64,000 bases of DNA, from NCBI RefSeq assembly GCF_028888695.1, contig NZ_PNFF01000001.1, positions 1,993,501 through 2,057,500 on the forward strand, given 5' to 3'. Below are positions 17,895-27,990 of the stretch, piece by piece. The translations under genes and the position numbers were made by a program. Under the pieces are notes generated by a model that saw only the letters and a program-made list of their open reading frames with translations, had not been told where the DNA came from and did no database searches. How positions within the stretch are numbered: the stretch's first letter is position 1; each line of letters opens with the position of its first letter. This stretch comes from Bacillus methanolicus. GTDB taxonomy: Bacteria; Bacillota; Bacilli; Bacillales; Cytobacillaceae.

Positions 17895-19028
17895 TTATTT
17901 ATTGGTAATATGTTCAGCCTTTGCCTTATTATGTTCATCCAGCGTTTTTGTAAAAATAACGTCTCCGTCAGCTGTCGCAAGGAAATACAAAAAGTCTGTT
18001 TTTTCCGGATTAAGGGCTGCTTCGATAGAAATCGTCCCCGCATTGGCGATCGGTCCTGGCGGGAGGCCTTTATGTTTGTATGTGTTATAGGGAGAATCGA
18101 CTTCCAAATCCTTATATAGGACCCGTTCTTGATGCTTTCCTTTCGCATACAGAACCGTCGGATCTGTCTGAAGCGGCATGCCTGTTTTAATCCGGTTATA
18201 GAATACACTAGCGATTCGGTCACGGTCTGCTTTTTCCGTCGCTTCTTCTTCGACCAGGGAAGCCATCGTTAAAAGTTGATGGACTGAAAAATGCTTTTCT
18301 TCCATTTGCCCCTCATATTCTTGTAACACAGATTTCGTTTTATCCAGCATAACAGTTACAATTTCTTCAACAGTCGGATTTTCTTTATAAAAAGAATAAG
18401 TTGCCGGGAATAAGTATCCTTCAAGAGGATATTTGACATTTTTATTTAGGATTTCGTCTGTTAAAATATCGGGATACTTTGCCATCATTGCTTTGACGAA
18501 ACTCTTATTATTCAGTTTATTAAAAACTTCTTCTTCATTCTTGTTTGTTTTTTCCGCAATAATACCTGCGATCTGCTTTAATTGTTTTCCTTCAGGTATC
18601 GTAATCTTTAAAACAACTTCCTGCATTGCCTTTCCGGTTTTTAATCTTTCAATAATTTCCGGAATGCTCATAGAAGGTTTCAATTTATAATCCCCGGCCA
18701 TGAATCCTGACTCATTTTTAAATTTTACATAATACTTAAACACTCGGGCATCTTTAATAATTCCGTTATCCTCTAATATTTGTGCGATACCGCTTACAGA
18801 AGAACCTATTGGAATTTCGATATTTTTTTCCGCTTTGCTGCCGGGATCAGCAGGCTCTAATGCAGACTTGATATAAAAATACCCGCCTGCTGTTACTCCT
18901 CCTGCAACTAAAAATAATACAACCGCGATAATGAACACGATTTTCCTGACGATCCTTGCTTCAGATTGCAGTTCCAGCAGGTTTTGGCGAATGATTTCTT
19001 TTTTCGTTTCTTTCTTGTCCGTTGACAT
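17895..19028 (-). CDS. mltG: Endolytic murein transglycosylase MltG (YrrL)
   Basis: Cuts nascent glycan strands and is thought to set their length. The 377-residue protein has one transmembrane helix (IVFIIAVVLFLVAGGVTAGGYF) near residues 27-48. A LysM-like region containing IPIGSSVSGIAQIL follows, then the YceG catalytic domain with LEGYLFPATYSF and the catalytic glutamate in MASLVEEEA. NPT-like TDPTVLYAKG and LPPGPIANAG are also typical. The ATG at 19028 follows GGAGGGG by 11 bases. Confidence 0.93.
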   Translation of the reverse strand: MSTDKKETKKEIIRQNLLELQSEARIVRKIVFIIAVVLFLVAGGVTAGGYFYIKSALEPADPGSKAEKNIEIPIGSSVSGIAQILEDNGIIKDARVFKYYVKFKNESGFMAGDYKLKPSMSIPEIIERLKTGKAMQEVVLKITIPEGKQLKQIAGIIAEKTNKNEEEVFNKLNNKSFVKAMMAKYPDILTDEILNKNVKYPLEGYLFPATYSFYKENPTVEEIVTVMLDKTKSVLQEYEGQMEEKHFSVHQLLTMASLVEEEATEKADRDRIASVFYNRIKTGMPLQTDPTVLYAKGKHQERVLYKDLEVDSPYNTYKHKGLPPGPIANAGTISIEAALNPEKTDFLYFLATADGDVIFTKTLDEHNKAKAEHITNK

Positions 19029-19141
19029 CCTTTTCTGCTCCCCTCCATATATCAAGGGTTTGCTTTGAAAATGTAACCCCTATTTCCATCCTAATCGAGC
19101 TGTCCGGCATTATAAGCTTCCGCTTTACATACATTTGAACC

Positions 19142-19172
19142 ATTATACTATAATTTCTTATTTCATTCGCAA
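19142..19172 (-). promoter_or_regulatory. Possible promoter of mltG
   Basis: TATAAT on the minus strand (19142-19147) is an exact -10. The best -35, TTGCGA (19167-19172), needs a long 19-bp spacer. Confidence 0.4.
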
Positions 19173-19254
19173 AAAATATACAAAATGTATTTGTTTGTTT
19201 GAAAGTTCGACAGCTATATTTGACCACATCCATGACAATTTTGTCAAAAAGGTT

Positions 19255-19290
19255 CAAAAAAACCGGCCTCCTTTTCAAGGGCCGGTTTTC
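19255..19290 (-). terminator. Terminator downstream of yrzB
   Basis: AACCGGCC (19261-19268) and GGCCGGTT (19280-19287) form a perfect 8-bp stem, followed on the minus strand by TTTTTT. Confidence 0.9.
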
Positions 19291-19295
19291 CGCAA

Positions 19296-19583
19296 CTATT
19301 CTTCTTCCTGTTCTTCAAGGAATGTATTTAGCACTTCTTCAATCATATCCCATTCTTCTTCAGTTTCAATCGGCATCAATTCGCCTTCTTCACTTTCTTG
19401 ACCTGGAATGAAGGCAGAAGCATGAATTTCGATTTCATCATCGTCATCCCCATCTTCGCCTACCGGGTAATAAAGCACATATGATTTTCCGAATTCTTCT
19501 GAATCAAATGTAAATAATACTTCACAAAGCTGCTCATTGCCATCTTCATCAATTACTGTAATATTGTTTTCACCATGATCCAT
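19296..19583 (-). CDS. yrzB: DUF1292-family acidic protein YrzB
   Basis: A 95-residue, strongly acidic protein. The DUF1292 core includes [27 protein letters not shown] and a C-terminal helix [17 protein letters not shown]. Its function is unknown. The family is constantly found with yrrK and yrzL upstream of alaS, and here the order yrzL-yrrK-yrzB is kept with gaps of two and twelve bases. The ATG at 19583 follows AAGAGGTGAG; a GTG further up is part of that ribosome site. Confidence 0.9.
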   Translation of the reverse strand: MDHGENNITVIDEDGNEQLCEVLFTFDSEEFGKSYVLYYPVGEDGDDDDEIEIHASAFIPGQESEEGELMPIETEEEWDMIEEVLNTFLEEQEEE

Positions 19584-19595
19584 TTTTCTCACCTC

Positions 19596-20012
19596 TTAAC
19601 GTATACTGTCCAAATATCCTTGCAATATCATGGATGCCGCCATTTTATCAATGACTTTTTTGCGTTTTTTTCGGCTGACATCAGCTTCAAGTAAAACTCG
19701 TTCCGCAGCCATTGTCGTTAAGCGTTCATCCCATAAAATGACCGGTATGCCGAACCTTTTTTCTAATTCACTCGCGTAAAATTGGCTTGCCTCTCCCCGC
19801 GGGCCTATCGTTCCATTCATATTTTTCGGCAGTCCGACAACGATTTTTCCAACATCGTTCTCTTTTATTATTTTGCCAACCTCATCAAAACCAAACTCAT
19901 TTTCATCTTCATTAATTTTGATCGTTCCAAGCCCCTGTGCTGTCCATCCCAGTTCATCACTTAATGCAATGCCGACTGTTTTTGAGCCGACGTCAAGACC
20001 CATTATGCGCAT
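19596..20012 (-). CDS. yrrK: YqgF-family putative Holliday junction resolvase / pre-16S nuclease
   Basis: A 138-residue RNase H-fold protein of the YqgF/RuvX family, linked to 16S rRNA 5' maturation in E. coli and proposed as a Holliday junction resolvase. The first catalytic aspartate lies in [16 protein letters not shown], a glutamate follows in WDERLTT, and the last acidic residue is in [16 protein letters not shown] is a family mark. It starts three bases after the yrzL stop. Confidence 0.93.
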   Translation of the reverse strand: MRIMGLDVGSKTVGIALSDELGWTAQGLGTIKINEDENEFGFDEVGKIIKENDVGKIVVGLPKNMNGTIGPRGEASQFYASELEKRFGIPVILWDERLTTMAAERVLLEADVSRKKRKKVIDKMAASMILQGYLDSIR

Positions 20013-20014
20013 TA

Positions 20015-20281
20015 TTATCCCTCTTTATGCTGTTTTAAGTACGATTTTACCAGTACTTCGATAATTTCGTCGCGTTCAAGCTTACGGATAATATTTCGCG
20101 CATCTCTGTGTCTTGGAATGTATGCCGGGTCACCTGAAAGAAGATAACCGACAATTTGATTGATCGGGTTATATCCCTTTTCCTGAAGAGCTTCATACAC
20201 TTGTAAAAGCACTTCATTTACATCATGCTCAAAAGGCTCTTCAGGAAAATCAAACCTCATTGTTTTATCAAAGGAGCTCAT
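20015..20281 (-). CDS. yrzL: IreB-family regulatory phosphoprotein YrzL
   Basis: An 88-residue DUF965/IreB-family protein. Family marks are MRFDFPEEP near residue 8, [21 protein letters not shown] and [13 protein letters not shown]. In Enterococcus, IreB is phosphorylated by the PASTA kinase IreK and affects cephalosporin resistance; the role in Bacillus is not known. It lies upstream of yrrK and downstream of alaS in the usual order. Confidence 0.92.
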   Translation of the reverse strand: MSSFDKTMRFDFPEEPFEHDVNEVLLQVYEALQEKGYNPINQIVGYLLSGDPAYIPRHRDARNIIRKLERDEIIEVLVKSYLKQHKEG

Positions 20282-20373
20282 CTAATGCACCTCGCTTCTT
20301 GGTTACCAGCGAAAATGGCAAAAAAGCCACACTGTTAACTGTTACCTACATTTTACACTAGTTTGAGCCGATA

Positions 20374-23007
20374 TCAAACGGATTTTATCCATTCTTCAAC
20401 AAATTGAAGAGCACTGTCAATCTTATTCGGATCTTTTCCGCCCGCTTGAGCCATATCAGGACGGCCTCCGCCTCCGCCCCCGCAGCGAGTCGCTACTTCT
20501 TTTACTAGTTTGCCTGCATGGTACCCTTTTTCGATTAAATCTTTTGTTATACCAGCAATAATATTGACTTTTCCATCATGAACACTCGCAAGAACAACGA
20601 TTACAGAACCGAGTTTTTGCTTTAGATCATCTGCCATATTACGTAAATTGTTCATATCAGCTGCCTGAACTTTTGCAGCAATAAACTTTATGCCATTTAC
20701 TTCTTTCGCACTGGAAGCAAGGTTTCTTGCTTCAATATTTCCCAATTTTGCAGAAAGCGATTCGTTTTCACGCTGGAGCTGTTTCATTTCAGCCAGTAAT
20801 GTGTCAATTCTCGCTGCAACATCACGCGGATTTGTTTTTAATTTGCTAGCGGCTTCTTTTAAAATGCCAATTTGCTCATTTAACAATTGGTATGCAGCCT
20901 CGCCTGTTACTGCTTCAATCCGCCGTGTACCTGCTCCAATGCCGCTTTCTGAAACAATTTTAAATAAACCGATCACAGAAGTATTCGGAACATGGCACCC
21001 GCCGCATAGTTCAAGGCTGTAATCCCCTACTTGGACTACACGGACAATATCTCCGTATTTTTCGCCGAAAAGAGCCATAGCTCCCATTGCTTTTGCTTCA
21101 TCAATTGGTTTATAGTCAATTTCAACATCGAAATTTCTCCAAATCTTTTCGTTGACAATCGTTTCAATTTTTTCTAATTCTTCAGGTTGAATTTGGCCAA
21201 AGTGAGAAAAGTCAAAGCGAAGCCTGTCCGGTCCGACGAAAGACCCAGCCTGATTGACGTGGTCTCCAAGAACATCTTTTAATGCCTGGTGCAATAAATG
21301 CGTTGCTGTATGATTTTTAATTATTTTGCCGCGGTTGTGCTCATTAATGGCTGCTCTTACTTGCTGACCTTTTTTAAGGGTTCCTTCTTTCACAACAGCA
21401 CGATGTAAATGCTGTCCGTTAGGCGCTTTTTGGACATCATTTACTTGAACAACAAGACCATCGGAGACAATTGTTCCTTCATCGGCTATTTGTCCTCCGC
21501 TTTCTGCATAAAAAGGAGTGACATCCAGGATGAATTGAACTTCGTCGCCGGCTGTTGCTTCTTCAACAAGCTGGCCGTCTTTCACAATCACAAGAACGGT
21601 AGCATTTGCTTCGAGCTGATCATAGCCGATAAACTTGCTTTCTTCCTTAATGTCGCCCAATACTCCTCCCTGCACCTGCATGGATCCTACATCTTGGCGG
21701 GCAGAACGGGCGCGCTCACGCTGATTTTCCATTTCTTTTTCAAAACCTTCGTGATCAATCCCCATGCCTTCTTCTTCCGCATATTCTTCGGTAAGTTCCA
21801 CAGGGAAACCATACGTATCATATAATCGGAACACGTCCAGGCCTGAAATGATTCTGCTTCCTTTTTCTTTCTCTTTCTTGATCACATTTGCCAAAATCGC
21901 TAAGCCCTCATGTAAAGTTTCATGGAACCGTTCTTCCTCATTTTTTATTACCTTTTGGATAAATTCTGTTTTCTCTTGGACTTCCGGGTAGTAATCATTC
22001 ATGATTTCGCCAACTGTCGGAACAAGTTCAAACATGAACGGGCGGTCAATATTAATTTGCTTTGCATAGCGAACTGCCCGGCGAAGCAATCTTCTTATCA
22101 CATAGCCTCTTCCTTCATTAGAAGGCAATGCGCCGTCACCAACTGCAAATGTAACTGTCCGGATATGGTCAGCAATCACTTTAAATGCCACATCTTTTTC
22201 CTTATCTCGACCGTATGATTCACCGGAAATTTTTTCAGTTGCTTTAATGATCGGCAGAAATAAATCAGTGTCAAAGTTGGTAGGGACATTTTGAACAACG
22301 GATGCCATGCGTTCAAGACCCATTCCGGTATCAATATTCTTTTTCGGAAGAGGAGTGTATGTACCGTCGGGATTATGGTTAAATTCAGAAAAAACAAGGT
22401 TCCATACTTCTAAATAACGATCATTTTCGCCTCCGGGGAATAATTCGGGATCATTCGGATCATCCCCGTACTCAGGGCCTCTGTCATAGAAGATTTCTGT
22501 ATTAGGTCCGCTTGGCCCTTCTCCGATATCCCAGAAATTCCCTTCCAGACGAATTATTCTGTCTTCCGGAATACCTATTTTTTTATTCCAAATTTCAAAT
22601 GCTTCATCATCCTCGGGATGAATGGTCACGGATAATCGATCCGGATCGAACCCAATCCATTTTTCATCCGTTAAAAATTCCCAGGCCCATTCAATTGCTT
22701 CTTCTTTAAAATAATCACCGATCGAAAAATTTCCAAGCATTTCAAAAAACGTATGGTGGCGGGCAGTTTTTCCTACGTTTTCAATATCATTCGTTCTAAT
22801 GGATTTTTGAGCATTCGTAATCCGGGGATTATCAGGAACAACCCGGCCATCAAAGTATTTTTTTAATGTTGCAACACCGCTGTTAATCCAAAGAAGAGAA
22901 GGATCATCATGTGGAACGAGAGATGCACTCGGTTCGACAGCATGTCCTTTTTCTTTGAAAAATTCAAGAAACATCCTGCGGATTTCAGAACCGGTTAATT
23001 TTTTCAT
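20374..23007 (-). CDS. alaS: Alanyl-tRNA synthetase
   Basis: Charges tRNA-Ala and edits mischarged serine or glycine. The 877-residue class II enzyme shows motif 1 around [22 protein letters not shown], motif 3 as [13 protein letters not shown], the editing-site zinc ligands HTATHLLH near residue 565 and CGGCH near 668, and a C-terminal glycine-rich [16 protein letters not shown] segment of the DHHA1 domain. Length is normal. A T-box leader with a strong promoter precedes it, so uncharged tRNA-Ala should induce it. Confidence 0.97.
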   Translation of the reverse strand: MKKLTGSEIRRMFLEFFKEKGHAVEPSASLVPHDDPSLLWINSGVATLKKYFDGRVVPDNPRITNAQKSIRTNDIENVGKTARHHTFFEMLGNFSIGDYFKEEAIEWAWEFLTDEKWIGFDPDRLSVTIHPEDDEAFEIWNKKIGIPEDRIIRLEGNFWDIGEGPSGPNTEIFYDRGPEYGDDPNDPELFPGGENDRYLEVWNLVFSEFNHNPDGTYTPLPKKNIDTGMGLERMASVVQNVPTNFDTDLFLPIIKATEKISGESYGRDKEKDVAFKVIADHIRTVTFAVGDGALPSNEGRGYVIRRLLRRAVRYAKQINIDRPFMFELVPTVGEIMNDYYPEVQEKTEFIQKVIKNEEERFHETLHEGLAILANVIKKEKEKGSRIISGLDVFRLYDTYGFPVELTEEYAEEEGMGIDHEGFEKEMENQRERARSARQDVGSMQVQGGVLGDIKEESKFIGYDQLEANATVLVIVKDGQLVEEATAGDEVQFILDVTPFYAESGGQIADEGTIVSDGLVVQVNDVQKAPNGQHLHRAVVKEGTLKKGQQVRAAINEHNRGKIIKNHTATHLLHQALKDVLGDHVNQAGSFVGPDRLRFDFSHFGQIQPEELEKIETIVNEKIWRNFDVEIDYKPIDEAKAMGAMALFGEKYGDIVRVVQVGDYSLELCGGCHVPNTSVIGLFKIVSESGIGAGTRRIEAVTGEAAYQLLNEQIGILKEAASKLKTNPRDVAARIDTLLAEMKQLQRENESLSAKLGNIEARNLASSAKEVNGIKFIAAKVQAADMNNLRNMADDLKQKLGSVIVVLASVHDGKVNIIAGITKDLIEKGYHAGKLVKEVATRCGGGGGGRPDMAQAGGKDPNKIDSALQFVEEWIKSV

Positions 23008-23054
23008 TAAGAATCATCTCCTTTTCTAAATTATTAGTTTGTCATTTTCACAAC

Positions 23055-23314
23055 ATAAAAAGCTCTCATCCCCTGACAGGGACGAGAGCTGAACTCGCGG
23101 TACCACCCTGATTATGGATACAAAATATGCATCCATCTCTCAAATCACCTTAACGCGGTTAAACGGCAGGGGTTAGCTGCACTCCGGATTAGCTTTCTGT
23201 TGCCCTTCATCTGGAATTCCTTTCAGCCCGGGGGAATTCCTCTCTTCCATGCATTTGCATTCAGATGGACTGCAACATACTTGATCCTTCTTCATGTTTT
23301 CATCTATACCTATA
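23055..23314 (-). promoter_or_regulatory. T-box riboswitch leader of alaS
   Basis: The T-box core CAGGGTGGTACCGCG lies at 23096-23110 on the minus strand. The terminator hairpin follows at 23061-23090, a long imperfect stem with arms AGCTCTCGTCCC and GGGGATGAGAGCT, then TTTTT. A likely specifier codon GCU (Ala) is at 23191-23193, in a stem I internal loop closed by GGAT and ATCC. Leader and promoter fill the gap from 23008 to 23354. Confidence 0.9.
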
Positions 23315-23319
23315 GCCGA

Positions 23320-23348
23320 ATTATAAAGAGTGGATTTACGTTTGTCAA
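23320..23348 (-). promoter_or_regulatory. Sigma-A promoter of alaS
   Basis: TTGACA (23343-23348) and TATAAT (23320-23325) are exact consensus with a 17-bp spacer on the minus strand. It begins right after the yrrI stop codon. Confidence 0.9.
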
Positions 23349-23354
23349 TCTTAC

Positions 23355-24443
23355 TCATCGATTCGGTTTTGTTTCCATTTCACGATTTGCTCTTATCATG
23401 TGGTCTTTTGCATGTAATAAGGCTACTTTTAAGACCGCTAACACTGGCACCGCAAGAATCAATCCTAATATTCCGCCTATTTCACCTCCGGATAGCAAGG
23501 CAAACATAATCATTAATGGATGCATATGAAGACTTTTTCCGACGATCAGCGGTGATAAAATATTCCCTTCTAAAAATTGCAGCGAAAAAACGATAATAAT
23601 GGCAATTAGAGCCATTTTTACAGACATGGTAACAGCGATAATAACAGCCGGAACCGCGCCGATGATAGGGCCGAAATATGGAATAACATTTGTAATTCCG
23701 ACAATTAATCCAAGAAGAAGCGGATACTTAATCCCTGCAAACCAAAATAACAATGCAGCACATGAACCAATGATCGCACATACGAGCATTTGGCCGCGTA
23801 TGTAACCGCCCAGTGATTTATCTACATCCCTTAAAAATAATACCCCTTGTTGCCTCCATTTTCTCGGCGTTAAATACCATACTGCTTTTTTCATGACATC
23901 ATAATCTTTTAGCATATAAAAAGTGATAAAAGGAATGATTGCGATCATTAAAAGAGAATTGACAATTTTGACGAGACTGTTTACTGTTTTTGACAAAATC
24001 CGATCCAATGTTTTTTCAACCGCTAAAATGCTGCTATCAATTTTTTCTTGAAACCCATTTGGCCATGCATGAGTCTTGTTTTGTATTTTTTCAATCCATG
24101 TTCTATATTGTTCAGCAACTTCAGGAGCATGTTCTGTTAAATCTTTTAATTGCAAGATGATTGCGGGAATGGCTTTGTAAAGTGTAAATCCTGCGCCCCC
24201 AAAAAATAAAAAATAAATGATGGCAATGGCAACTCCCCTGTGAAGCCCTGTTTCATGAAGCTTTTCAACTACAGGATGAAGCAAATAAGTAATAAAAGAT
24301 GCAATCATAAAAGGGGTTAATACCGATAACACGATCTTAATAACCGGTATCCACACTTCTTGAAGTTTTATGAACACAAAGATTACAATAAACAAAAGAA
24401 GGAGGAATCCTAGCCGGTAAAACCATTTCATTTTAATATCCAA
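23355..24443 (-). CDS. yrrI: AI-2E family transporter YrrI
   Basis: A 362-residue polytopic membrane protein of the AI-2E (PerM) family with about seven or eight hydrophobic spans. Family marks are PFITFYMLKD in mid-protein, GYIRGQ, and the NVIPYFGPIIGAVPA loop followed by FLEGNILSPLIVGKSLHMHP. Substrates in Bacillus are not established; the AI-2 name comes from E. coli TqsA. The start is a TTG at 24443, six bases after GGAGGGG. Confidence 0.9.
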   Translation of the reverse strand: MDIKMKWFYRLGFLLLLFIVIFVFIKLQEVWIPVIKIVLSVLTPFMIASFITYLLHPVVEKLHETGLHRGVAIAIIYFLFFGGAGFTLYKAIPAIILQLKDLTEHAPEVAEQYRTWIEKIQNKTHAWPNGFQEKIDSSILAVEKTLDRILSKTVNSLVKIVNSLLMIAIIPFITFYMLKDYDVMKKAVWYLTPRKWRQQGVLFLRDVDKSLGGYIRGQMLVCAIIGSCAALLFWFAGIKYPLLLGLIVGITNVIPYFGPIIGAVPAVIIAVTMSVKMALIAIIIVFSLQFLEGNILSPLIVGKSLHMHPLMIMFALLSGGEIGGILGLILAVPVLAVLKVALLHAKDHMIRANREMETKPNR

Positions 24444-24502
24444 ACAAATCCCCTCCTCTTCATATTGTTGTTGGACGAAGAAGATTTATTCTTTTAGTGC
24501 AA

Positions 24503-24535
24503 AAAACCCCTGCCAAAAAGTTTGACAAGGGTTAA
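24503..24535 (-). terminator. Terminator downstream of yrzQ
   Basis: On the minus strand a 13-bp stem with three G-U pairs runs AACCCTTGTCAAA to TTTGGCAGGGGTT, then TTTT. Confidence 0.85.
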
Positions 24536-24572
24536 TCAATTGTTCTTCATTAAGCCGGATCGTTATTTTTCT

Positions 24573-24707
24573 TTAAGAAAGCACTTTTGTAATTCGTTTC
24601 TGTAAATTTTTTATTTTTCGATTGGAGATCATATTGTTTTTCTGCGCATAATTATAGGCAACCATACCGGCGCCTAATGCAATGGCTGAGGTCAACATTT
24701 TTTTCAT
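24573..24707 (-). CDS. yrzQ: DUF3918-family small protein (YrzQ-like)
   Basis: A 44-residue protein reading MKKMLTSAIALGAGMVAYNY in its first part, then AQKNNMISNRKIKNLQKRITKVLS. One short hydrophobic helix precedes a strongly basic helix, the layout of the DUF3918 family. GGAGTG lies nine bases before the ATG, and a strong terminator follows. It lies between yrrI and yrzR as expected for yrzQ. The function is unknown. Confidence 0.75.
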   Translation of the reverse strand: MKKMLTSAIALGAGMVAYNYAQKNNMISNRKIKNLQKRITKVLS

Positions 24708-24738
24708 TTTTTCTTTCACTCCATCCCGAAAAATTAAA

Positions 24739-24930
24739 TTATAGACTTAAACGGCGATCTTCTTCATCGAACAAATCATCCAGAGAGCTTAATGACCCAT
24801 CTTCCTCCACTTGATGGGTATAAATAATGTTATTTGAAACTGACAGCTCTATAAAGCAGCTCCAGCAATAATATTGATTAATACCAATTTTTCCAATATC
24901 CTTGCTCTGGCAATTCGGACACTTAAACAC
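24739..24930 (-). CDS. yrzR: Zinc-ribbon small protein YrzR
   Basis: A 63-residue protein with two CxxC pairs, CPNC near residue 4 and CWSC near residue 22, which should bind one zinc ion, and an acidic tail SLDDLFDEEDRRL. The start is a GTG at 24930, seven bases after GAGGTG; an upstream GTG is part of that ribosome site and overlaps the yrrD stop. The function is unknown; a nucleic-acid or protein contact role is only a guess from the zinc ribbon. Confidence 0.8.
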   Translation of the reverse strand: MFKCPNCQSKDIGKIGINQYYCWSCFIELSVSNNIIYTHQVEEDGSLSSLDDLFDEEDRRLSL

Positions 24931-24941
24931 GGAACGACACC

Positions 24942-25418
24942 TCACGTAGATTTTACATTAACAATGATGGTATCCTTCCCGATCGCAGGGGGGGCAACGG
25001 TTTTAACGACACGCTTCCCTTCCGTTATGTCCGAAAAGAACCCATCCGTTATTTCATACCCTACGATTGTGCCCACTTCTTCCATAAAATATACATCTTC
25101 CAATAATCCAAGTTTATCGCCTTCATTCGACATAATCATTTTGCCTGTCAAGCATTGCTTATGTTCTAATGTATAATCAGGCGGAAAATTTATAGGTTCC
25201 AATACCTTTTTATCTTCAATCATTACCCCATCCAAGCCGAAGGAAGAGACATTTTCTATCTGGACAGTGAATGTTTTTCGAAAAAGATTGCCTTTTTTAA
25301 TTAATAATCCTCTTACAATCCCGTTGCTCGAAATATTTAGATCATAAACATGGCCAATTTTTTCGCCGCTTTTCAGTTCATATACAGGGAGCCCTTTTAA
25401 TAATGAATATGTCCGCAA
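24942..25418 (-). CDS. yrrD: PRC-barrel domain protein YrrD
   Basis: A 158-residue protein with two PRC-barrel-like halves. The first begins RTYSLLKGLPVYELKSGEKIG with a VRGLLIKKG strand, the second KLGLLEDVYFMEEVGTIVGYEITDG. Such barrels are found in RimM and in spore proteins, but the role of YrrD is unknown. The start is probably the TTG at 25418, about 10 bases after GGTGG, which matches where B. subtilis YrrD begins; an ATG three codons upstream abuts the ribosome site. Confidence 0.82.
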   Translation of the reverse strand: MRTYSLLKGLPVYELKSGEKIGHVYDLNISSNGIVRGLLIKKGNLFRKTFTVQIENVSSFGLDGVMIEDKKVLEPINFPPDYTLEHKQCLTGKMIMSNEGDKLGLLEDVYFMEEVGTIVGYEITDGFFSDITEGKRVVKTVAPPAIGKDTIIVNVKST

Positions 25419-25499
25419 AGATATCATCCCACCTTTCCGAACATTTTTAGTTTCCGTTGTAAAGACGATTTCATAAGATAAAACATTTTCCAAAAAGAA

Positions 25500-25535
25500 A
25501 AGCAAAAAAAAAGCGCACTTAAAGGCGCCTGTACA
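25500..25535 (-). terminator. Terminator of recD2
   Basis: On the minus strand GCGC-CTTTAAGT-GCGC is followed by nine T's. The stem is short but G+C-rich and begins just after the recD2 stop. Confidence 0.65.
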
Positions 25536-25539
25536 ACTT

Positions 25540-27957
25540 TTATCCTTCTTCTTCCACCATAAAATCATAAGGAGTGATATTTTCCATTCCGATCATCGGA
25601 TCCTCATTCATCAACATCTCTTCGAAAGAAACTAGAGGTTCGGCATTTTCATTCTTTTCTGTCAGCTCAAGTGCAGGAATTTGCTCTTGAAGCTTTTCGC
25701 ATAGTGAAGTATTGCGTTTTTGATCATCTGTTCTTTCTACACCCATTCTTAAAGCATCTTCTTCACCGCACAAAATAAGAAACTGTTTGCTTCTCGTAAT
25801 AGCTGTATAAATTAGATTTCTGCGCAGCATTCGGTAATAGCTTCTTACGACAGGAAGGATCACGATTTGAAATTCGCTTCCTTGCGCTTTATGAACAGAA
25901 CAGCAGTAAGCATGTGTAATTTGGTTAAGGTCCTGGCGGGTATACGTAACTTCTGTCCCTTCAAAAGAGACCACGATCATATCTTGTTTTTCAGTATTTT
26001 CTTTGGCATAGAAAATCGATACAATTTCTCCGATGTCTCCGTTAAAAACATTGCTTTCCGGCTGGTTTACGAGCTGAAGAACCTTATCGCCAATCCTGTA
26101 CTTCACATCCCCGAAAGAGATCTCTTTTCGTGACCCTTCAGGATTCGGATTGAAAATTTCCTGCAATAATACATTCAAGCGATCAATTCCTGCAGGTCCC
26201 CGATACATCGGAGCGAGTACTTGAATATCCTTTGCTGAATAGCCTTTTTTCTTCGCATTTAAGGCGACCTTCTCGACAACTTGGGCAATTTGTGCAGTAG
26301 TACACTTTATAAACGAACGGTCAGGCTTCGGTTCCGATATTCCTTCAGGCAGTCTGCCATTTTTCATTTCGTGGGCAAGTTCAATGATGGATGACCCTTC
26401 AGCTTGGCGATAAATATCTGTCAAACGCACGGTAGGAATTCTTTCCGATTGCAGCAAGTCTTTTAATACTTGCCCCGGTCCCACCGATGGTAATTGGTCT
26501 TCATCACCGACAAGGATTACCTGAATTTGTTCAGGCAATGCCTTAAATAATTGATTGGCAAGCCACACATCGACCATAGATGTTTCATCAACAATGAGCA
26601 ATTTTCCTTCAAGAGGATGATCTTCATTCCGATCAAAGCCTTCCGTGCCATTCCAGCCAAGCAGGCGATGGATGGTCACTGCAGGCAATCCCGTCGATTC
26701 ACTCATTCTTTTGGCAGCTCGGCCGGTTGGGGCAGCCAGCAAAAACGGGTATGGCTCGTCCTTTCGGTAGTCCTTAGGGTCCAATGAACAGCCGTGCAGT
26801 TCGGCATAAAGCTCGACAATTCCTTTTATAACAGTAGTTTTCCCGGTTCCGGGCCCGCCCGTTAAAATCATCATCGGCGACATGAGCGCTGTTTGGATCG
26901 CTTCCTTTTGTGTCGGGGCATACTGTACACCAAGTCTTTCTTCCAATTTTCCTAGTGCCAGCAGGAACTCTGATTCAGGAAACTGGTTTTCGTACTCAGT
27001 TTGCGATAAGATTCGCTTTATATTTGTTACAAGACCCTTTTCTGCAAAATAAAGGGAAGGCAAATAGATCCTCTTTTCTTCACCAATGATTTTCCCTTCT
27101 TCTTGAAGCTTCATAATTTCATTGGAAATATCAGTATAATCAATTTCTTCAGGCTGGTTTTCTTCAAGCAGCTTCTTGACCCTTTCCAATAAATCCTTTG
27201 CGTTCAGGAAGACATGTCCTGCTTGCAGGCTCTCATTTTCCAGCGTATATAAACAAGCAGCTCTTATCCTGTCCGGATGGTTTCCTGTTATGCCGAGCTT
27301 AAGCCCGAGCTCATCTGCCCGGCCAAAACCGACACCTTCGATATCTTCCACGAGCTTGAAAGGATTAGATTGAATGATGTCAAGGGTTTGTTCCTTATAA
27401 ACCTGATAAATTCTCATTGACAGCTGCGGACCGAAGCCATATTGATTTAAAGCAATCATTATTTGTTCCAGCCCTTGATGCTCCATGAGCGTATCATACA
27501 ACATCTTTGCTTTATCCGGAGGAAGCTTTGGTACTGAATCAAGCAGTGACGGCTCATTTAAAATCCTTGAGATGGCATTTTCGCCAAGAGTGGCAACAAT
27601 ATTTTCAGCAGTCTTTTTGCCAATGCCTTTAAAAAGTTCACTTGACAGATAATTAATGACACCTTGCTTGGACTGAGGCATTTCTTTCCTGAAATGATTT
27701 GCCTGGAACTGAAGCCCGAACTTCGGGTGCTCCTTCATCTGGCCAAAAAATGTATAAATTTCTTGTTCATGAAGGCGGGGAAAATAGCCTGTAATAACTG
27801 CTTCTTTATCTTCATAATTCTCATTTGTTTCTTCCACACGTATACGCAATACAGTGTACAAATTTTGATCATTATGAAAGATTGTAACAATATGTTTGCC
27901 TTTTATGTATTTTTGGCCGTCAGCAAACAAATCAAGTGTGTTTTGTTTTTCCGCCAT
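25540..27957 (-). CDS. recD2: RecD2-type 5'-3' DNA helicase
   Basis: A superfamily 1B helicase (YrrC) acting in replication-fork repair without RecBC. The 805-residue protein has an N-terminal extension with helix-hairpin-helix repeats (GIGKKTAENIVATLG and VEDIEGVGFGRADELG), Walker A GGPGTGKTT near residue 360, Walker B DETSMVD, motif III GDEDQLPSVG, and the C-terminal VHKAQGSEFQ and YTAITRSKQF motifs. The ATG at 27957 gives the family length and is followed by AEKQNTLDLF. It starts 33 bp after yrrB ends. Confidence 0.95.
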   Translation of the reverse strand: MAEKQNTLDLFADGQKYIKGKHIVTIFHNDQNLYTVLRIRVEETNENYEDKEAVITGYFPRLHEQEIYTFFGQMKEHPKFGLQFQANHFRKEMPQSKQGVINYLSSELFKGIGKKTAENIVATLGENAISRILNEPSLLDSVPKLPPDKAKMLYDTLMEHQGLEQIMIALNQYGFGPQLSMRIYQVYKEQTLDIIQSNPFKLVEDIEGVGFGRADELGLKLGITGNHPDRIRAACLYTLENESLQAGHVFLNAKDLLERVKKLLEENQPEEIDYTDISNEIMKLQEEGKIIGEEKRIYLPSLYFAEKGLVTNIKRILSQTEYENQFPESEFLLALGKLEERLGVQYAPTQKEAIQTALMSPMMILTGGPGTGKTTVIKGIVELYAELHGCSLDPKDYRKDEPYPFLLAAPTGRAAKRMSESTGLPAVTIHRLLGWNGTEGFDRNEDHPLEGKLLIVDETSMVDVWLANQLFKALPEQIQVILVGDEDQLPSVGPGQVLKDLLQSERIPTVRLTDIYRQAEGSSIIELAHEMKNGRLPEGISEPKPDRSFIKCTTAQIAQVVEKVALNAKKKGYSAKDIQVLAPMYRGPAGIDRLNVLLQEIFNPNPEGSRKEISFGDVKYRIGDKVLQLVNQPESNVFNGDIGEIVSIFYAKENTEKQDMIVVSFEGTEVTYTRQDLNQITHAYCCSVHKAQGSEFQIVILPVVRSYYRMLRRNLIYTAITRSKQFLILCGEEDALRMGVERTDDQKRNTSLCEKLQEQIPALELTEKNENAEPLVSFEEMLMNEDPMIGMENITPYDFMVEEEG

Positions 27958-27990
27958 TGTTTCCCATCCTTCTTCGAACGAAATTAACAA

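Noticed and set aside
17830-18223. Reading frames overlapping the mltG 3' end and the hairpin element
   Set aside because: They overlap mltG or the self-complementary element, and none resembles a known protein.
23173-23358. Short minus-strand reading frame upstream of alaS
   Set aside because: It covers the T-box leader and promoter and has no ribosome site.
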